DNA from: CAZNPW01 sp964575185
GTDB taxonomy: Bacteria; Pseudomonadota; Alphaproteobacteria; Rhodobacterales; Rhodobacteraceae
DNA length: 64,000 nt
Direction: 5' to 3'
NCBI GenBank assembly: GCA_964575185.1
Contig: CAZNPW010000005.1
Coordinates: forward strand, 1 to 64,000
Both the position numbers and the translations under genes were made by a program. Of this stretch, positions 25,773-34,363 are shown in pieces (position 1 is the first letter of the stretch; each line of letters starts with the position of its first letter). The notes beneath the pieces were generated by a model. It had not been told where the DNA came from. It saw only the letters and a program-made list of their open reading frames with translations, and made no database searches.

Positions 25773-27398
25773 ATGGCGCGCGAAGAGTTCGACCACATCG
25801 TCGTCGGCGGCGGCTCCTCGGGCTGCGTCGCCGCCGCCCGGCTGGTGGCCGACGGCGGCCACCGGGTGCTGCTGCTGGAAGGCGGGCATTCCAACCGGCA
25901 CCCGCTCCTCGACATGCCGCCGGGCATCTTCAAGATGATCAACGGCTCGAAGTTCATGCACTACCACACCACGGTGCCCCAGCCGCACCTCGGCGGGCGG
26001 GCGCATGACATCCCGCAGGCCAACGTCCTCGGCGGCGGCTCGTCGGTCAACGCGCAGGTCTACATGCGCGGCCGCCCGTCCGACTACGACGCCTGGGACG
26101 CGCTGCTCCGCGGCAACAACGACGGTGCCGACTGGTCCTGGACCGCGGTGCTGAAGCATTTCCGCGGGATGGAGGACAACGACCGCCTGCTGAACGGCCT
26201 GCACGGCGCGGGCGGGCCGCTGCAGGTCTCCGACCCCGGCCACATCGACCCGATGTCGCGCTGGTTCGTCCAGGCCGTGCAGGCGCTGGGCGAGCCCTTC
26301 ACCCCCGACTTCAACGGCCCTTCGCAGCGCGGCGTCGGGTTCTACCAGTTCATGAACCGCCACGGCCGCCGCTCCTCGGCCGCCTACGCCTTCCTGTCGC
26401 CGCTGGACCGCGACCCCCGCCTGACCGTCCGCCTCCAGGCCCGGGCCGAGCGCCTGATCCTCGAGTCCGGCCGCGCGGTCGGCGTCGCCTGGCGCGACAA
26501 GGCGGGGGCGCTGCGGGAAAGCTACACCCGCGGCGAGGTCATCCTCACCGCCGGCGCGCTGATCACGCCCAAGCTCCTGATGCTGTCCGGCCTCGGCCCC
26601 GCCGACCACCTGCGCACGCACGGCATCCCGGTGGCCGCCGACCTGCCCGGCGTCGGCCAGAACCTGATCGACCACCCCGAGGTGCCGATCATCGCCACCG
26701 CCAACGGCCCCTACGGCTATTTCCGCCAGGGCTCCGGCTGGCGGATGCTCTTGAACGGGTTGCAGTTCAAGCTCTTCGGCTCGGGCCGGATCCTCTCGGC
26801 CGGGGTAGAGGCCGGGGCCTTCGTCAACCCCGCCGACCCAAACGCCGAACCCACGATCCAGGCCTTCTGCGTGCCGATCGTCTACCTCGACCGCGATACG
26901 CTGACGCTGGTCGAGAACACCCACGGCCTGACCGTGACGACCGTGGTGGTCAAGCCCCGCTCGCGCGGCGAGGTGCGGCTGCGGTCGGCCGACCCCGCCG
27001 CCATGCCGCTCGTCAGCCCGAACCTTCTGGCCCATCCCGCCGACATGGCCGCGATGGTGGCGGGCCAGCGCTTCTTCCTGCGCGCCTTCCGGACCGCACC
27101 GCTGGCCTCCCGCATCGCGCGGGTCGCCGTCCCCGACCCCGCGCAGCTCGACGACGACAGCCTCGCCGCGCACTGCCGCCGCTTCGTCAAGACCAACTAC
27201 CACCCGGCCTCGACCGCCCGCATGGGCGCGGACGGCGACCCGATGGCGGTGCTCGACGCGCGCCTGCGGGTGCGCGGGGTCGAGGGGCTGCGCGTCGCCG
27301 ACATGTCCGCGGTGCCCGACATCAACGCGGGCAACACCAACGCCCCCGCGATGATGCTCGGCGACCGCTGCGCCGACTTCGTGATGGGACGCGCTTAA
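25773..27398 (+). CDS. GMC-family FAD-dependent oxidoreductase (choline dehydrogenase-like)
   Basis: 541 residues. FAD-binding VVGGGSSGCVAA at about 10-21, GMC signature 1 around NVLGGGSSVNAQVYMRG, signature 2 GALITPKLLMLSGLGP, and the catalytic pair His in TNYHPASTARMG and Asn in GNTNAPAMM. Cytoplasmic; oxidises an alcohol or polyol to the aldehyde. With the AldA-type dehydrogenase across the regulator it could form an alcohol-aldehyde-acid route. Preceded by AAAGGA. Its TAA stop overlaps that of the convergent tctA through the palindrome TTAA. Confidence 0.87.
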   Translation: MAREEFDHIVVGGGSSGCVAAARLVADGGHRVLLLEGGHSNRHPLLDMPPGIFKMINGSKFMHYHTTVPQPHLGGRAHDIPQANVLGGGSSVNAQVYMRGRPSDYDAWDALLRGNNDGADWSWTAVLKHFRGMEDNDRLLNGLHGAGGPLQVSDPGHIDPMSRWFVQAVQALGEPFTPDFNGPSQRGVGFYQFMNRHGRRSSAAYAFLSPLDRDPRLTVRLQARAERLILESGRAVGVAWRDKAGALRESYTRGEVILTAGALITPKLLMLSGLGPADHLRTHGIPVAADLPGVGQNLIDHPEVPIIATANGPYGYFRQGSGWRMLLNGLQFKLFGSGRILSAGVEAGAFVNPADPNAEPTIQAFCVPIVYLDRDTLTLVENTHGLTVTTVVVKPRSRGEVRLRSADPAAMPLVSPNLLAHPADMAAMVAGQRFFLRAFRTAPLASRIARVAVPDPAQLDDDSLAAHCRRFVKTNYHPASTARMGADGDPMAVLDARLRVRGVEGLRVADMSAVPDINAGNTNAPAMMLGDRCADFVMGRA

Positions 27399-28909
27399 TC
27401 CTCGTTGCCCGCGACCTGCGCCAGCACCCGGCCCCGGCCCCGCGCGCGCAGCACCATCGGCACGATCAGGAACAGCGCCGCCAGCCCCAGGAGGATCGCC
27501 GACAGCGGCGTCGACACCAGCGTCGTCCAGTCGCCCTGCGCGATCGCCAGCGCCCGGCGCAGCTGCTGCTCGGCCATCGGCCCCAGGATCAGCCCCACCA
27601 CCACCGGCGCGATGGGATAGCCGTGCAGCCGCATCGCATAGCCCATCAGCCCGAACCCGATCAGCATCGCAAGCTCGACCGGCGAGGGGTTCACCCCGAT
27701 CGTCCCCAGCGTCGCGAAGACCAGGATCCCGCCGTACAGCCACGGCCGCGGGATCGTCAGCAGCCTGATCCACAGCCCGATCAGCGGCAGGTTCAGCACC
27801 ACGAGCATCACGTTGGCGACCAGCAGGCTCGCGATCAGGCCCCAGACGAGCTTGGCGTTGGCGATGAACAGCATCGGCCCCGGCTGCAGGCCGAACTGCT
27901 GGAACCCCGCCAGCATGATCGCCGCGGTCGCCGAGGTCGGCAGGCCCAGCGTCAGCAGCGGCACCAGCGTTCCGGCCGCCGATGCGTTGTTCGCGGCCTC
28001 CGGCCCCGCGACGCCCTCGATCGCGCCATGGCCGAACTCCTCGGGGTGGCGCGACAGCCTGCGTTCGGTGACATAGCTCAACAGCGTGCCGATCTCCGCC
28101 CCGCCGGCCGGCATCGCGCCGATCGGAAAGCCGATGACGGTGCCGCGCAGCCAGGGCTTCCACGACCGCCGCCACTCGGCGGCCGACATCCAGACCCGCC
28201 CCGTCACCCGGTGCAGGGCCGACGGTTCCCCGGCCTGCCCGGCCATCGCCAGCGCCTCGCCGACCGCGAACAGCGCCACCGTCAGCGTCGTGACCTCGAT
28301 CCCGTCCAGAAGCTGCGGCACCCCGAAGGCGAGCCGCGTCGCCCCGGTCAGCTGGTCGATGCCGACGGTGGCCAGCGCCAGCCCGACGAACAGCGAGGTC
28401 AGCCCCCGCAGCGCGCTGTCGCCGAAGGTGGCCGAGACGGTCACGAAGGCCAGCACCATCAGCGCGAAATACTCGCGCGGGCCCAGCGTCAGCGCCAGCG
28501 CGACCACCTGCGGCGCCAGGAACGCAAGGAACAGCGTGGCGATCAGCCCGGCGATGAAACTCCCGATCGCCGCGGTCGCCAGCGCCGGGCCGGCACGCCC
28601 GTCGCGGGCCATCATGTTGCCCTCGATCGCCGTCACGATCGAGGAACTCTCGCCCGGCGTGTTGAGCAGGATCGAGGTCGTCGACCCGCCATACATCCCG
28701 CCGTAGTAGATGCCCGCGAACATGATCAGCGACCCGGCGGGGTCGAGCCCGTAGGTCACCGGCAAGAGCAGCGCCACGGTCAGCGCGGGCCCGATCCCCG
28801 GCAGCACGCCGACCGCCGTGCCCAGGATCACGCCGATCAGCGCGTAAAGCAGGATCATCGGGTCGAGCGCGACCGACAGGCCCTGGATCAGCAGGCTCAA
28901 GGAGTCCAT
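27395..28909 (-). CDS. tctA: Tripartite tricarboxylate transporter large permease
   Basis: 504 residues with about eleven hydrophobic segments, the usual TctA length. Family landmarks: GVLPGIGPALTVALLLPVTY near residue 35, YYGGMYGGSTTSILLNTPGE, and the mirrored second-half LTLGLPTSATAAIMLAGF. It is the main inner-membrane translocation subunit for carboxylates driven by an ion gradient. Follows tctB by four bases, and shares overlapping stop codons with the convergent GMC gene. Confidence 0.92.
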   Translation of the reverse strand: MDSLSLLIQGLSVALDPMILLYALIGVILGTAVGVLPGIGPALTVALLLPVTYGLDPAGSLIMFAGIYYGGMYGGSTTSILLNTPGESSSIVTAIEGNMMARDGRAGPALATAAIGSFIAGLIATLFLAFLAPQVVALALTLGPREYFALMVLAFVTVSATFGDSALRGLTSLFVGLALATVGIDQLTGATRLAFGVPQLLDGIEVTTLTVALFAVGEALAMAGQAGEPSALHRVTGRVWMSAAEWRRSWKPWLRGTVIGFPIGAMPAGGAEIGTLLSYVTERRLSRHPEEFGHGAIEGVAGPEAANNASAAGTLVPLLTLGLPTSATAAIMLAGFQQFGLQPGPMLFIANAKLVWGLIASLLVANVMLVVLNLPLIGLWIRLLTIPRPWLYGGILVFATLGTIGVNPSPVELAMLIGFGLMGYAMRLHGYPIAPVVVGLILGPMAEQQLRRALAIAQGDWTTLVSTPLSAILLGLAALFLIVPMVLRARGRGRVLAQVAGNED

Positions 28910-28913
28910 CGCG

Positions 28914-29390
28914 TCACCCCGTGACCAGGCGTTCCAGCGGCCCCGCGGGCAGGTTCAGCCGCAGCACCTGATCGAAGACGATGTAGACCGCGAAGGCCAG
29001 CGCGATGCCGATCCCCAGCGCCAGCGGCAGGCGGCGCTCGCCGAACCCCCGCGCGGTCATGGCAAACAGGAACCCCGTGGCGATGGAAAACCCCGCGACC
29101 TGCAGCAGCGCCAGTTGCCCGACCAGCCCGCCCAGCACCCACAGGACCGGCCCGGCGCGCTGCGGTTCGGGGGCGACCGTGTCGCCGCGCAGGGCGGCCA
29201 CCACCGTCCAGACCGCCAGCCCGATCAGCCCGAAGGCCACCAGGCGCGGCACGTCGGCGGGGCCGACCCCGGCATAGCCGCCGTCCTGCCGCAGCCCCGC
29301 CGCGTCCCACAGCATCACCGCGCCGACCGCCGCCAGGATCGCCGCGATGGCAAGCGCCGCCCGGGGCGGGCGGCGCGGCGTCGCGGTCAC
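28914..29390 (-). CDS. tctB: Tripartite tricarboxylate transporter small permease
   Basis: 158 residues with four predicted membrane helices, including AALAIAAILAAVGAVMLWDA at the N-terminus and LGIGIALAFAVYIVFDQVL near the C-terminus. Position between tctC and tctA and the size identify it as the small membrane subunit; primary sequence of this family is poorly conserved. Start overlaps the tctC stop by four bases. Confidence 0.88.
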   Translation of the reverse strand: MTATPRRPPRAALAIAAILAAVGAVMLWDAAGLRQDGGYAGVGPADVPRLVAFGLIGLAVWTVVAALRGDTVAPEPQRAGPVLWVLGGLVGQLALLQVAGFSIATGFLFAMTARGFGERRLPLALGIGIALAFAVYIVFDQVLRLNLPAGPLERLVTG

Positions 29391-30331
29391 TTCACCAGCC
29401 CGATCTCGCGCAGGATGGCCTCGGTCGCGGCGGTGTCGGCGGCAAGCTGCGCGGTGAAGGCGTCCCCGGCGAGGTAGGTGTTCAGCCAGCCCTTCTGCGC
29501 CAGCGCCGCCTGCCAGCCGGCCGAGGCGTTCAGCTTCTCGATGTCGGCCATGATCTTGGCCTTCTGCGCGTCGTCGATGCCGGGGGCGGCGGCGACCATC
29601 CGCCAGTTCTGCACCACCACGTCGAACCCCGCCTCCTTCAGCGTCGGCGCGTCGACGCCCTCCAGCCGCTCGGCCGAGGACACCGCCAGAAGCCGCATCG
29701 TCCCGGCCTTGATCTGCTCGGCGAACTCGCCGACCGACGACACGCCGGCCGTGACCTGCGCGCCCAGGATCGCGGCCATCGCCTCGCCCCCGCCCGAATA
29801 GGCGACGTAGTTGATCTTCGTCGGGTCCGCCCCGGCGGCCTTGGCCAGCAGGCCCACGGTGATGTGGTCCACCCCGCCCGCCGACCCGCCGGCCCAGGAC
29901 ACCGCGCCCGGATCGGCCTTCATCGCCGCCACGAGGTCGCCGATCGTCTGGAACTCGGACGCGGCGGGCACCACGATCGCCTGATGGTCGCCGGTCAGCC
30001 GCGCGATGGGCGTCACGTCGGCCAGCGTCACCGGCGACTGGTTGGTCAGGATCGCGCCGACCATCACGTAGCCGCCGACGATCAGCTTCGTCGGATCGCC
30101 CGCATCGTCGTTGACGAACTGCGCCAGGCCCACCGTGCCGCCCGCGCCGGGCACGTTGATGACCTCGACCGACTGCGCGATGCCCTCCTCCTGCATCACC
30201 GTCTGCATCGTGCGCGCGGTCGCGTCCCAGCCGCCGCCGGGGTTGGCCGGGGCCATGATCGTGTAGTCCTGCGCGACGGCCGGGCCGGCGAGCGCCACGG
30301 CAAGCGCCGCGCCGAGGATGGCGTGTTTCAT
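29387..30331 (-). CDS. tctC: Tripartite tricarboxylate transporter periplasmic binding protein
   Basis: 314 residues, signal peptide ALAVALAGPAVAQD, strong AGGGAGGA ribosome-binding site. TctC/BugT-type features: IMAPANPGGGWDATARTM near residues 25-42 and NVPGAGGTVGLAQF. It binds a carboxylate or related compound in the periplasm and delivers it to TctAB. The first gene of tctCBA. The ligand cannot be read from sequence; citrate, tartrate, and sulfo- or aromatic acids are all known for the family. Confidence 0.9.
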   Translation of the reverse strand: MKHAILGAALAVALAGPAVAQDYTIMAPANPGGGWDATARTMQTVMQEEGIAQSVEVINVPGAGGTVGLAQFVNDDAGDPTKLIVGGYVMVGAILTNQSPVTLADVTPIARLTGDHQAIVVPAASEFQTIGDLVAAMKADPGAVSWAGGSAGGVDHITVGLLAKAAGADPTKINYVAYSGGGEAMAAILGAQVTAGVSSVGEFAEQIKAGTMRLLAVSSAERLEGVDAPTLKEAGFDVVVQNWRMVAAAPGIDDAQKAKIMADIEKLNASAGWQAALAQKGWLNTYLAGDAFTAQLAADTAATEAILREIGLVK

Positions 30332-30434
30332 GGTCGTCCTCCCTGTTGGGGGCGCTCAGGCCCCGAATCGTCGAACGCGGCCTCCTCGCCGCGGACCGCG
30401 CAAGGATGCACGGCCACCTGTCATGAACCTGACG

Positions 30435-31475
30435 CTACCGCCCCAGCGCCGCCGCCCAGCGCTCCAGGACCCGCGTCCGCCGCGACTGGTCGAGGTAGGC
30501 GAGCAGCCCCGGACCCACCGGCACGGGCTTCAGCGTGTCCCCCAGCGCCGCCCGCAGCGCGGCAGCGCTGTTCGGTCCGGCATAGTCCGGCGACAGCGCG
30601 GGCAGGCTCATCTCCTCGGCCAGGATCGCCTGACCCTCGGCGCTGATCAGGAAGTCCAGGAACCGCGCCCCCAGGTCCGGCCGCCGCGCCGCCCGCGGCA
30701 CCAGCGCCACCCGCGACACGACCACCACGAAATCGCGCGGATAGGCGATGCCGAGGTCGGGCAGCTCGCGCGCGCGCAGCGCGGCATAGGACCCCAGGAT
30801 GTTGTAGCCGATCATCAGCTCGCCCGTGGCCACGCGGTCGATGATCCCCTGGCTCGTCGGCGACAGCACCACCCCCGCCCGGCCCATCGCCGCGACCAGC
30901 GCCCAGATGTCGGCGTAATGCTCCTGGTCGCGGGCGAGGAACAGATAGCCAAGCGCCGCCGCCGCGATGTCGTAGGTGCCGATCCGCCCCTGCGGCGCGT
31001 CGTCCAGCCAGGCGGCCAGCGCCGCGCGGGTGTCGGGCGGGCCGTCCGGGAAGCTCGGCCGGTGGTAGACGATGACCGCCGGCTCGAAGGTCACCGCCAC
31101 CGCGCTGTCGCGCCAGTTGGCCCAGGGCGGCCAGTCGGCCAGCCCCGGCAGGTCCAGCTCCGCCGCATAGCCGTCGTTGGCGAGCTTCACCTGCAGGTCC
31201 ATGGCCGACGAGATCGCGATGTCCGCCGTGCCGCCGCCCGCCGCCGTCTCGGCCATGATCCGGGCCGCGATCTGCCCTGTCAGAAGGTCGTTGTAGCGGA
31301 TGGCGACCCCGGGGTTCCGCGCCCGGAACCCGTCGAGCAGCGGCCGCGCCAGCCCGGCGTCGAGCGAGGAATAGATCTCCAGCCGGTCCGCCGAGTCGCG
31401 CGGGCCGGCATCGCGGTCCTCCGCCGCGACCGGCCCGGCGACGAGGATCAGGACCATCAGCATCCGCATCCGCAT
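30435..31475 (-). CDS. Iron-type ABC substrate-binding protein without a linked permease, possible sensor partner of TctDE
   Basis: 346 residues with signal peptide MLMVLILVAGPVAAED; the exact start among several in-frame ATGs (31475, 31469, 31463) is uncertain. Features of the Fe3+/putrescine-like class: RLEIYSSLDAGLARPLLDGF, GTADIAISSAMDLQ, GYNILGSYAALRA, FLDFLISAEGQAILAEE. No permease or ATPase gene is adjacent. It is divergent from tctD across only 63 bases and lies behind tctC on the same strand. Binding proteins of this class that sit next to two-component genes can act as periplasmic ligand sensors, so that role is inferred here. Confidence 0.75.
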   Translation of the reverse strand: MRMRMLMVLILVAGPVAAEDRDAGPRDSADRLEIYSSLDAGLARPLLDGFRARNPGVAIRYNDLLTGQIAARIMAETAAGGGTADIAISSAMDLQVKLANDGYAAELDLPGLADWPPWANWRDSAVAVTFEPAVIVYHRPSFPDGPPDTRAALAAWLDDAPQGRIGTYDIAAAALGYLFLARDQEHYADIWALVAAMGRAGVVLSPTSQGIIDRVATGELMIGYNILGSYAALRARELPDLGIAYPRDFVVVVSRVALVPRAARRPDLGARFLDFLISAEGQAILAEEMSLPALSPDYAGPNSAAALRAALGDTLKPVPVGPGLLAYLDQSRRTRVLERWAAALGR

Positions 31476-31538
31476 CGCGCCAGCCTGCACCGCACCCGCC
31501 CGGTTCACAACGCCGCAGTTTGCCCCTACCCTGCGCCG

Positions 31539-32207
31539 ATGCGCATCCTGCTCGTCGAGGACGACGCCCCCCTGGCCGAGGCGCTGGCCCAGCTCATCGG
31601 GCAGTCCGGCCACGCGCTCGACGTGGTGGCCGACGGCACCTCCGCCGAGGCGCTGGTGCGGGCCGAGGCCTTCGACCTCGTGATCCTCGACCTGAACCTG
31701 CCCGGCATCGACGGCCTGTCGGTGCTGCGCGCGATGCGGGCGCGCGGCAACCCCGCGGCGGTGATGATCCTGACCGCGCGCGGCGCGACCGAGGACCGCG
31801 TCCGCGGCCTCGACCTCGGGGCCGACGACTACATGGTGAAACCCTTCGACGTGGCCGAGTTCGAGGCCCGCGTCCGCTCGCTCCTGCGCCGCCAGGCCGG
31901 GCTGCGCGCCACCGCGCTGGCGGTCGGCCCGGTGACGCTCGACCTGACGACCCGCAGCTTCGCGGCCGCCGGCGGCGCCATCGACCTGCCCGCCCGCGAA
32001 CGCGCGCTCCTCGAGCTGTTCTTCCACCGCGCCGGGCGGCTCGTCGCGCGCGAGGCCATCGTGCAGTCGCTGACCGCGATGGACGACCACCTGTCGGACA
32101 ACGCGATCGAGCAGTACGTCAGCCGCCTGCGCCGCCGTCTCGCGCCGCACGGCCTGCGGCTGCGCACCGTGCGGGGCCTGGGCTACATCCTCGACCGCCC
32201 GGCATGA
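31539..32207 (+). CDS. tctD: OmpR-family response regulator controlling the tricarboxylate transporter
   Basis: 222 residues. Receiver domain 1-118 with acidic pair ED7-8, phosphoacceptor Asp51 (VILDLNLPG) and Lys101 (DYMVKPFD); winged-helix DNA-binding domain about 125-220 ending RLRTVRGLGYILD. It pairs with the overlapping histidine kinase gene (ATGA). Location beside tctCBA makes it the likely activator of that operon, as TctD is in enterobacteria. The 63-base divergent gap with the binding-protein gene probably holds its own promoter. Confidence 0.9.
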   Translation: MRILLVEDDAPLAEALAQLIGQSGHALDVVADGTSAEALVRAEAFDLVILDLNLPGIDGLSVLRAMRARGNPAAVMILTARGATEDRVRGLDLGADDYMVKPFDVAEFEARVRSLLRRQAGLRATALAVGPVTLDLTTRSFAAAGGAIDLPARERALLELFFHRAGRLVAREAIVQSLTAMDDHLSDNAIEQYVSRLRRRLAPHGLRLRTVRGLGYILDRPA

Positions 32208-33532
32208 CCGCCTCGCTGCGCCTGCGGCTGATCCTGTCGCTGTCGGCGGCCACGCTGCTGATCGGCCTCGTCGCGCTCTGGGACACGCGGGCCGAGGCGC
32301 TGCGCACCGCGCGCGACGTGTCCGACCGGGTGCTGCTCGGCGCGGCCATGGCCATCGCCGAGCGGGTCACCGTCTCCGACGACGGCGGGCTCGACGCCGA
32401 GGTGCCCTTCTCGGCGCTGCAGATGCTGTCGACCACCGCCGAGGACCGGGTGTTCTACCGCATCGACGGCCCGCAGGGTTTCCTGACCGGCTACGACGAC
32501 CTCGCCCGGCTGGACCCGCCCCCCGACCGGGCGGCCTTCACCGACGCCGCGATGCGCGACGACGCGGTGCGGCTCGTCACCATCGCGCGCGGGCTGACCT
32601 CGGGCGCGGGCACCCTGTCGGTCGCGGTCACGGTGGCCGAGACGACCCGCGCGCGCGAGGCGCTCGCCCGCGCGATCCTCTGGCGGTCGGCGCTGCGCCT
32701 CGCGCTGATCGGCGCGGCGGCGCTGGCCATCGCCTGGGCGGTGGTGACGCTGGCGCTCCGCCCGCTCGACCGGCTGGGCCGGTCGATCTCGGCGCGCGCC
32801 AGCGACGACCTCTCGCCGCTCGCCGCCCCCGTCCCACGCGAGATCGCGCCGCTGATCGCGGCGATGAACGGCTATGTCGGCAGGCTCGCGCAGGCGATGG
32901 CGGCGCTGCGGCGCTTCACCGCCAATGCCAACCACCAGATCCGCACGCCGCTCGCCACCGCGCGGACCCACGTGGCGCTGGCGGCGCGGGCCGGCGGCGC
33001 GGACGCCTCGCTCGCCAAGGCCGACCAGGCGCTGGTGCGGGCCGAACGGGTGCTGGCGCAGCTTCTGCTGCTGGCGCGGCTCGACGCGACGGCGGGAAGG
33101 CTCGACCTTGCCCCGGTCGACCTCGCCCAGATCGCGCGCGAGGTGACGGCCGCCGCCCTGCCCCGCGCCGCGCCGGGGCAGGACCTCGGCTACGACGGCC
33201 CCGACGCCGTGCCCGTCCTGGCCGAACCCGTGCTGCTGGCCGAAGCCATCGGCAACCTGGTCGACAACGCGCTGACCCACGCGGGCCCCGCCGCCACCGT
33301 GACCGTCGCCGTGACCGCCGACGGCACGCTGTCGGTCGCCGACACCGGCCCCGGCCTGCCGCCCGACCGGCTGGCCGCGCTGTTCCGGCCCCCGTCCCCC
33401 GGTGCGGCCCACGGCCTCGGCCTCGCGCTGGTGCAGGACATCGCGCGGCGGATCGGCGGCACGGTCGACGCGGCCCCCGGCCCGGGCGGCCGCGGCCTGA
33501 CGGTGCGCCTGCGCCTTGTGACAGCGACGTGA
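32204..33532 (+). CDS. tctE: TctE-like sensor histidine kinase
   Basis: 442 residues: membrane helix 1 at about 8-28, periplasmic 2CSK_N-type sensor domain about 30-160, helix 2 about 162-185, HAMP linker, phosphoacceptor His244 in FTANANHQIRTPLA, N-box EAIGNLVDNALTHAG, and G-boxes VADTGPGLPP and GLGLALVQDIA. Autophosphorylates in response to a periplasmic ligand and phosphorylates TctD. The H-box has Asn-His-Gln-Ile-Arg instead of the common Ser-His-Glu-Leu-Arg. The 3' end contains a short GTGACAGCGA-type repeat around the stop codon. Confidence 0.9.
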   Translation: MTASLRLRLILSLSAATLLIGLVALWDTRAEALRTARDVSDRVLLGAAMAIAERVTVSDDGGLDAEVPFSALQMLSTTAEDRVFYRIDGPQGFLTGYDDLARLDPPPDRAAFTDAAMRDDAVRLVTIARGLTSGAGTLSVAVTVAETTRAREALARAILWRSALRLALIGAAALAIAWAVVTLALRPLDRLGRSISARASDDLSPLAAPVPREIAPLIAAMNGYVGRLAQAMAALRRFTANANHQIRTPLATARTHVALAARAGGADASLAKADQALVRAERVLAQLLLLARLDATAGRLDLAPVDLAQIAREVTAAALPRAAPGQDLGYDGPDAVPVLAEPVLLAEAIGNLVDNALTHAGPAATVTVAVTADGTLSVADTGPGLPPDRLAALFRPPSPGAAHGLGLALVQDIARRIGGTVDAAPGPGGRGLTVRLRLVTAT

Positions 33533-33625
33533 CAGCGATGTGACGGTCGGCATTGCCTTTGCCTGCCGTTCCTTGGCACAAGGCACCCGCCCGCCGCGCC
33601 GGGCGCACAAGGGAATCCATCCGCC

Positions 33626-34363
33626 GTGCCCGACCTCCAGGCCTTCCAGACCCTGCTCGCGACGCAGGCCCTGACCATCCCGATCCTGTTCAGCCTGCTG
33701 ACCGGAGCGCTCGTCGGCCTCGACCGCGAGCTGCAGGGCAAGCCCGCGGGCCTGCGCACGCACATGCTCGTCTGCTTCGCCTCGACGCTTCTGATGCTGC
33801 TCGCCGCGCGGCAGAACCAGTGGGCGCTCGACCTCCTGCCCGACACGCAGATGGTCGTGGACCTGACCCGCATGCCGCACGGCATCCTGACCGGGATCGG
33901 CTTCCTCGGCGCCGGAGTCATCTTCCGCGAAGGCGCCTCGGTGCAGGGCCTGACCACCGCCGCCTCGCTGTGGGTCACCGCGGCGCTCGGCATCGTCTAC
34001 GGCGTGGGCCAGGTAGAGCTCGGCATCCTCGGCACGGTCGTCACCATGCTGGTGCTGGTCGCGCTGCGCGTGCTGCAACTGATCCTGCCCAGCCGCGCGC
34101 AGCTCCGCATCCGCATCACGCTCGCGCGCGAGGCCGCGCTCGACCCCCGGGCGCTGATCGGCGCGTTGCAGGGCCTCGGCCTGCGGGTGCGCGAACATGC
34201 CGTCACGCTGGACCCCGCCCGCGACACCGCCGACATCACGCTGATCGCGGGCCTGCGCGACGGGCCGCGGCGGATGCCGACCCTGGCGCAGGACATCGCC
34301 CGCCTGCCGGGCGTCACGGGCCTCGCGATCTCGCCGGTCGACGGGCCGCTCGCGCTGACCTAG
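33626..34363 (+). CDS. MgtC/SapB family membrane protein
   Basis: 245 residues from a GTG preceded by AAGGGA. N-terminal MgtC domain with four membrane helices and the motifs ALVGLDRELQGKPAGLRTHMLV, TRMPHGILTGIGFLGAGVIF and VQGLTTAASLWVTAALG; a C-terminal soluble ACT-like domain about 155-240. MgtC proteins are linked to low-magnesium survival and modulation of ATP synthase in pathogens; in free-living bacteria the role is less clear. Stands alone downstream of tctE by 93 bases and is convergent with the Ca2+/H+ antiporter gene, with which it shares the four-base palindrome CTAG as stop codons. Confidence 0.88.
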   Translation: MPDLQAFQTLLATQALTIPILFSLLTGALVGLDRELQGKPAGLRTHMLVCFASTLLMLLAARQNQWALDLLPDTQMVVDLTRMPHGILTGIGFLGAGVIFREGASVQGLTTAASLWVTAALGIVYGVGQVELGILGTVVTMLVLVALRVLQLILPSRAQLRIRITLAREAALDPRALIGALQGLGLRVREHAVTLDPARDTADITLIAGLRDGPRRMPTLAQDIARLPGVTGLAISPVDGPLALT

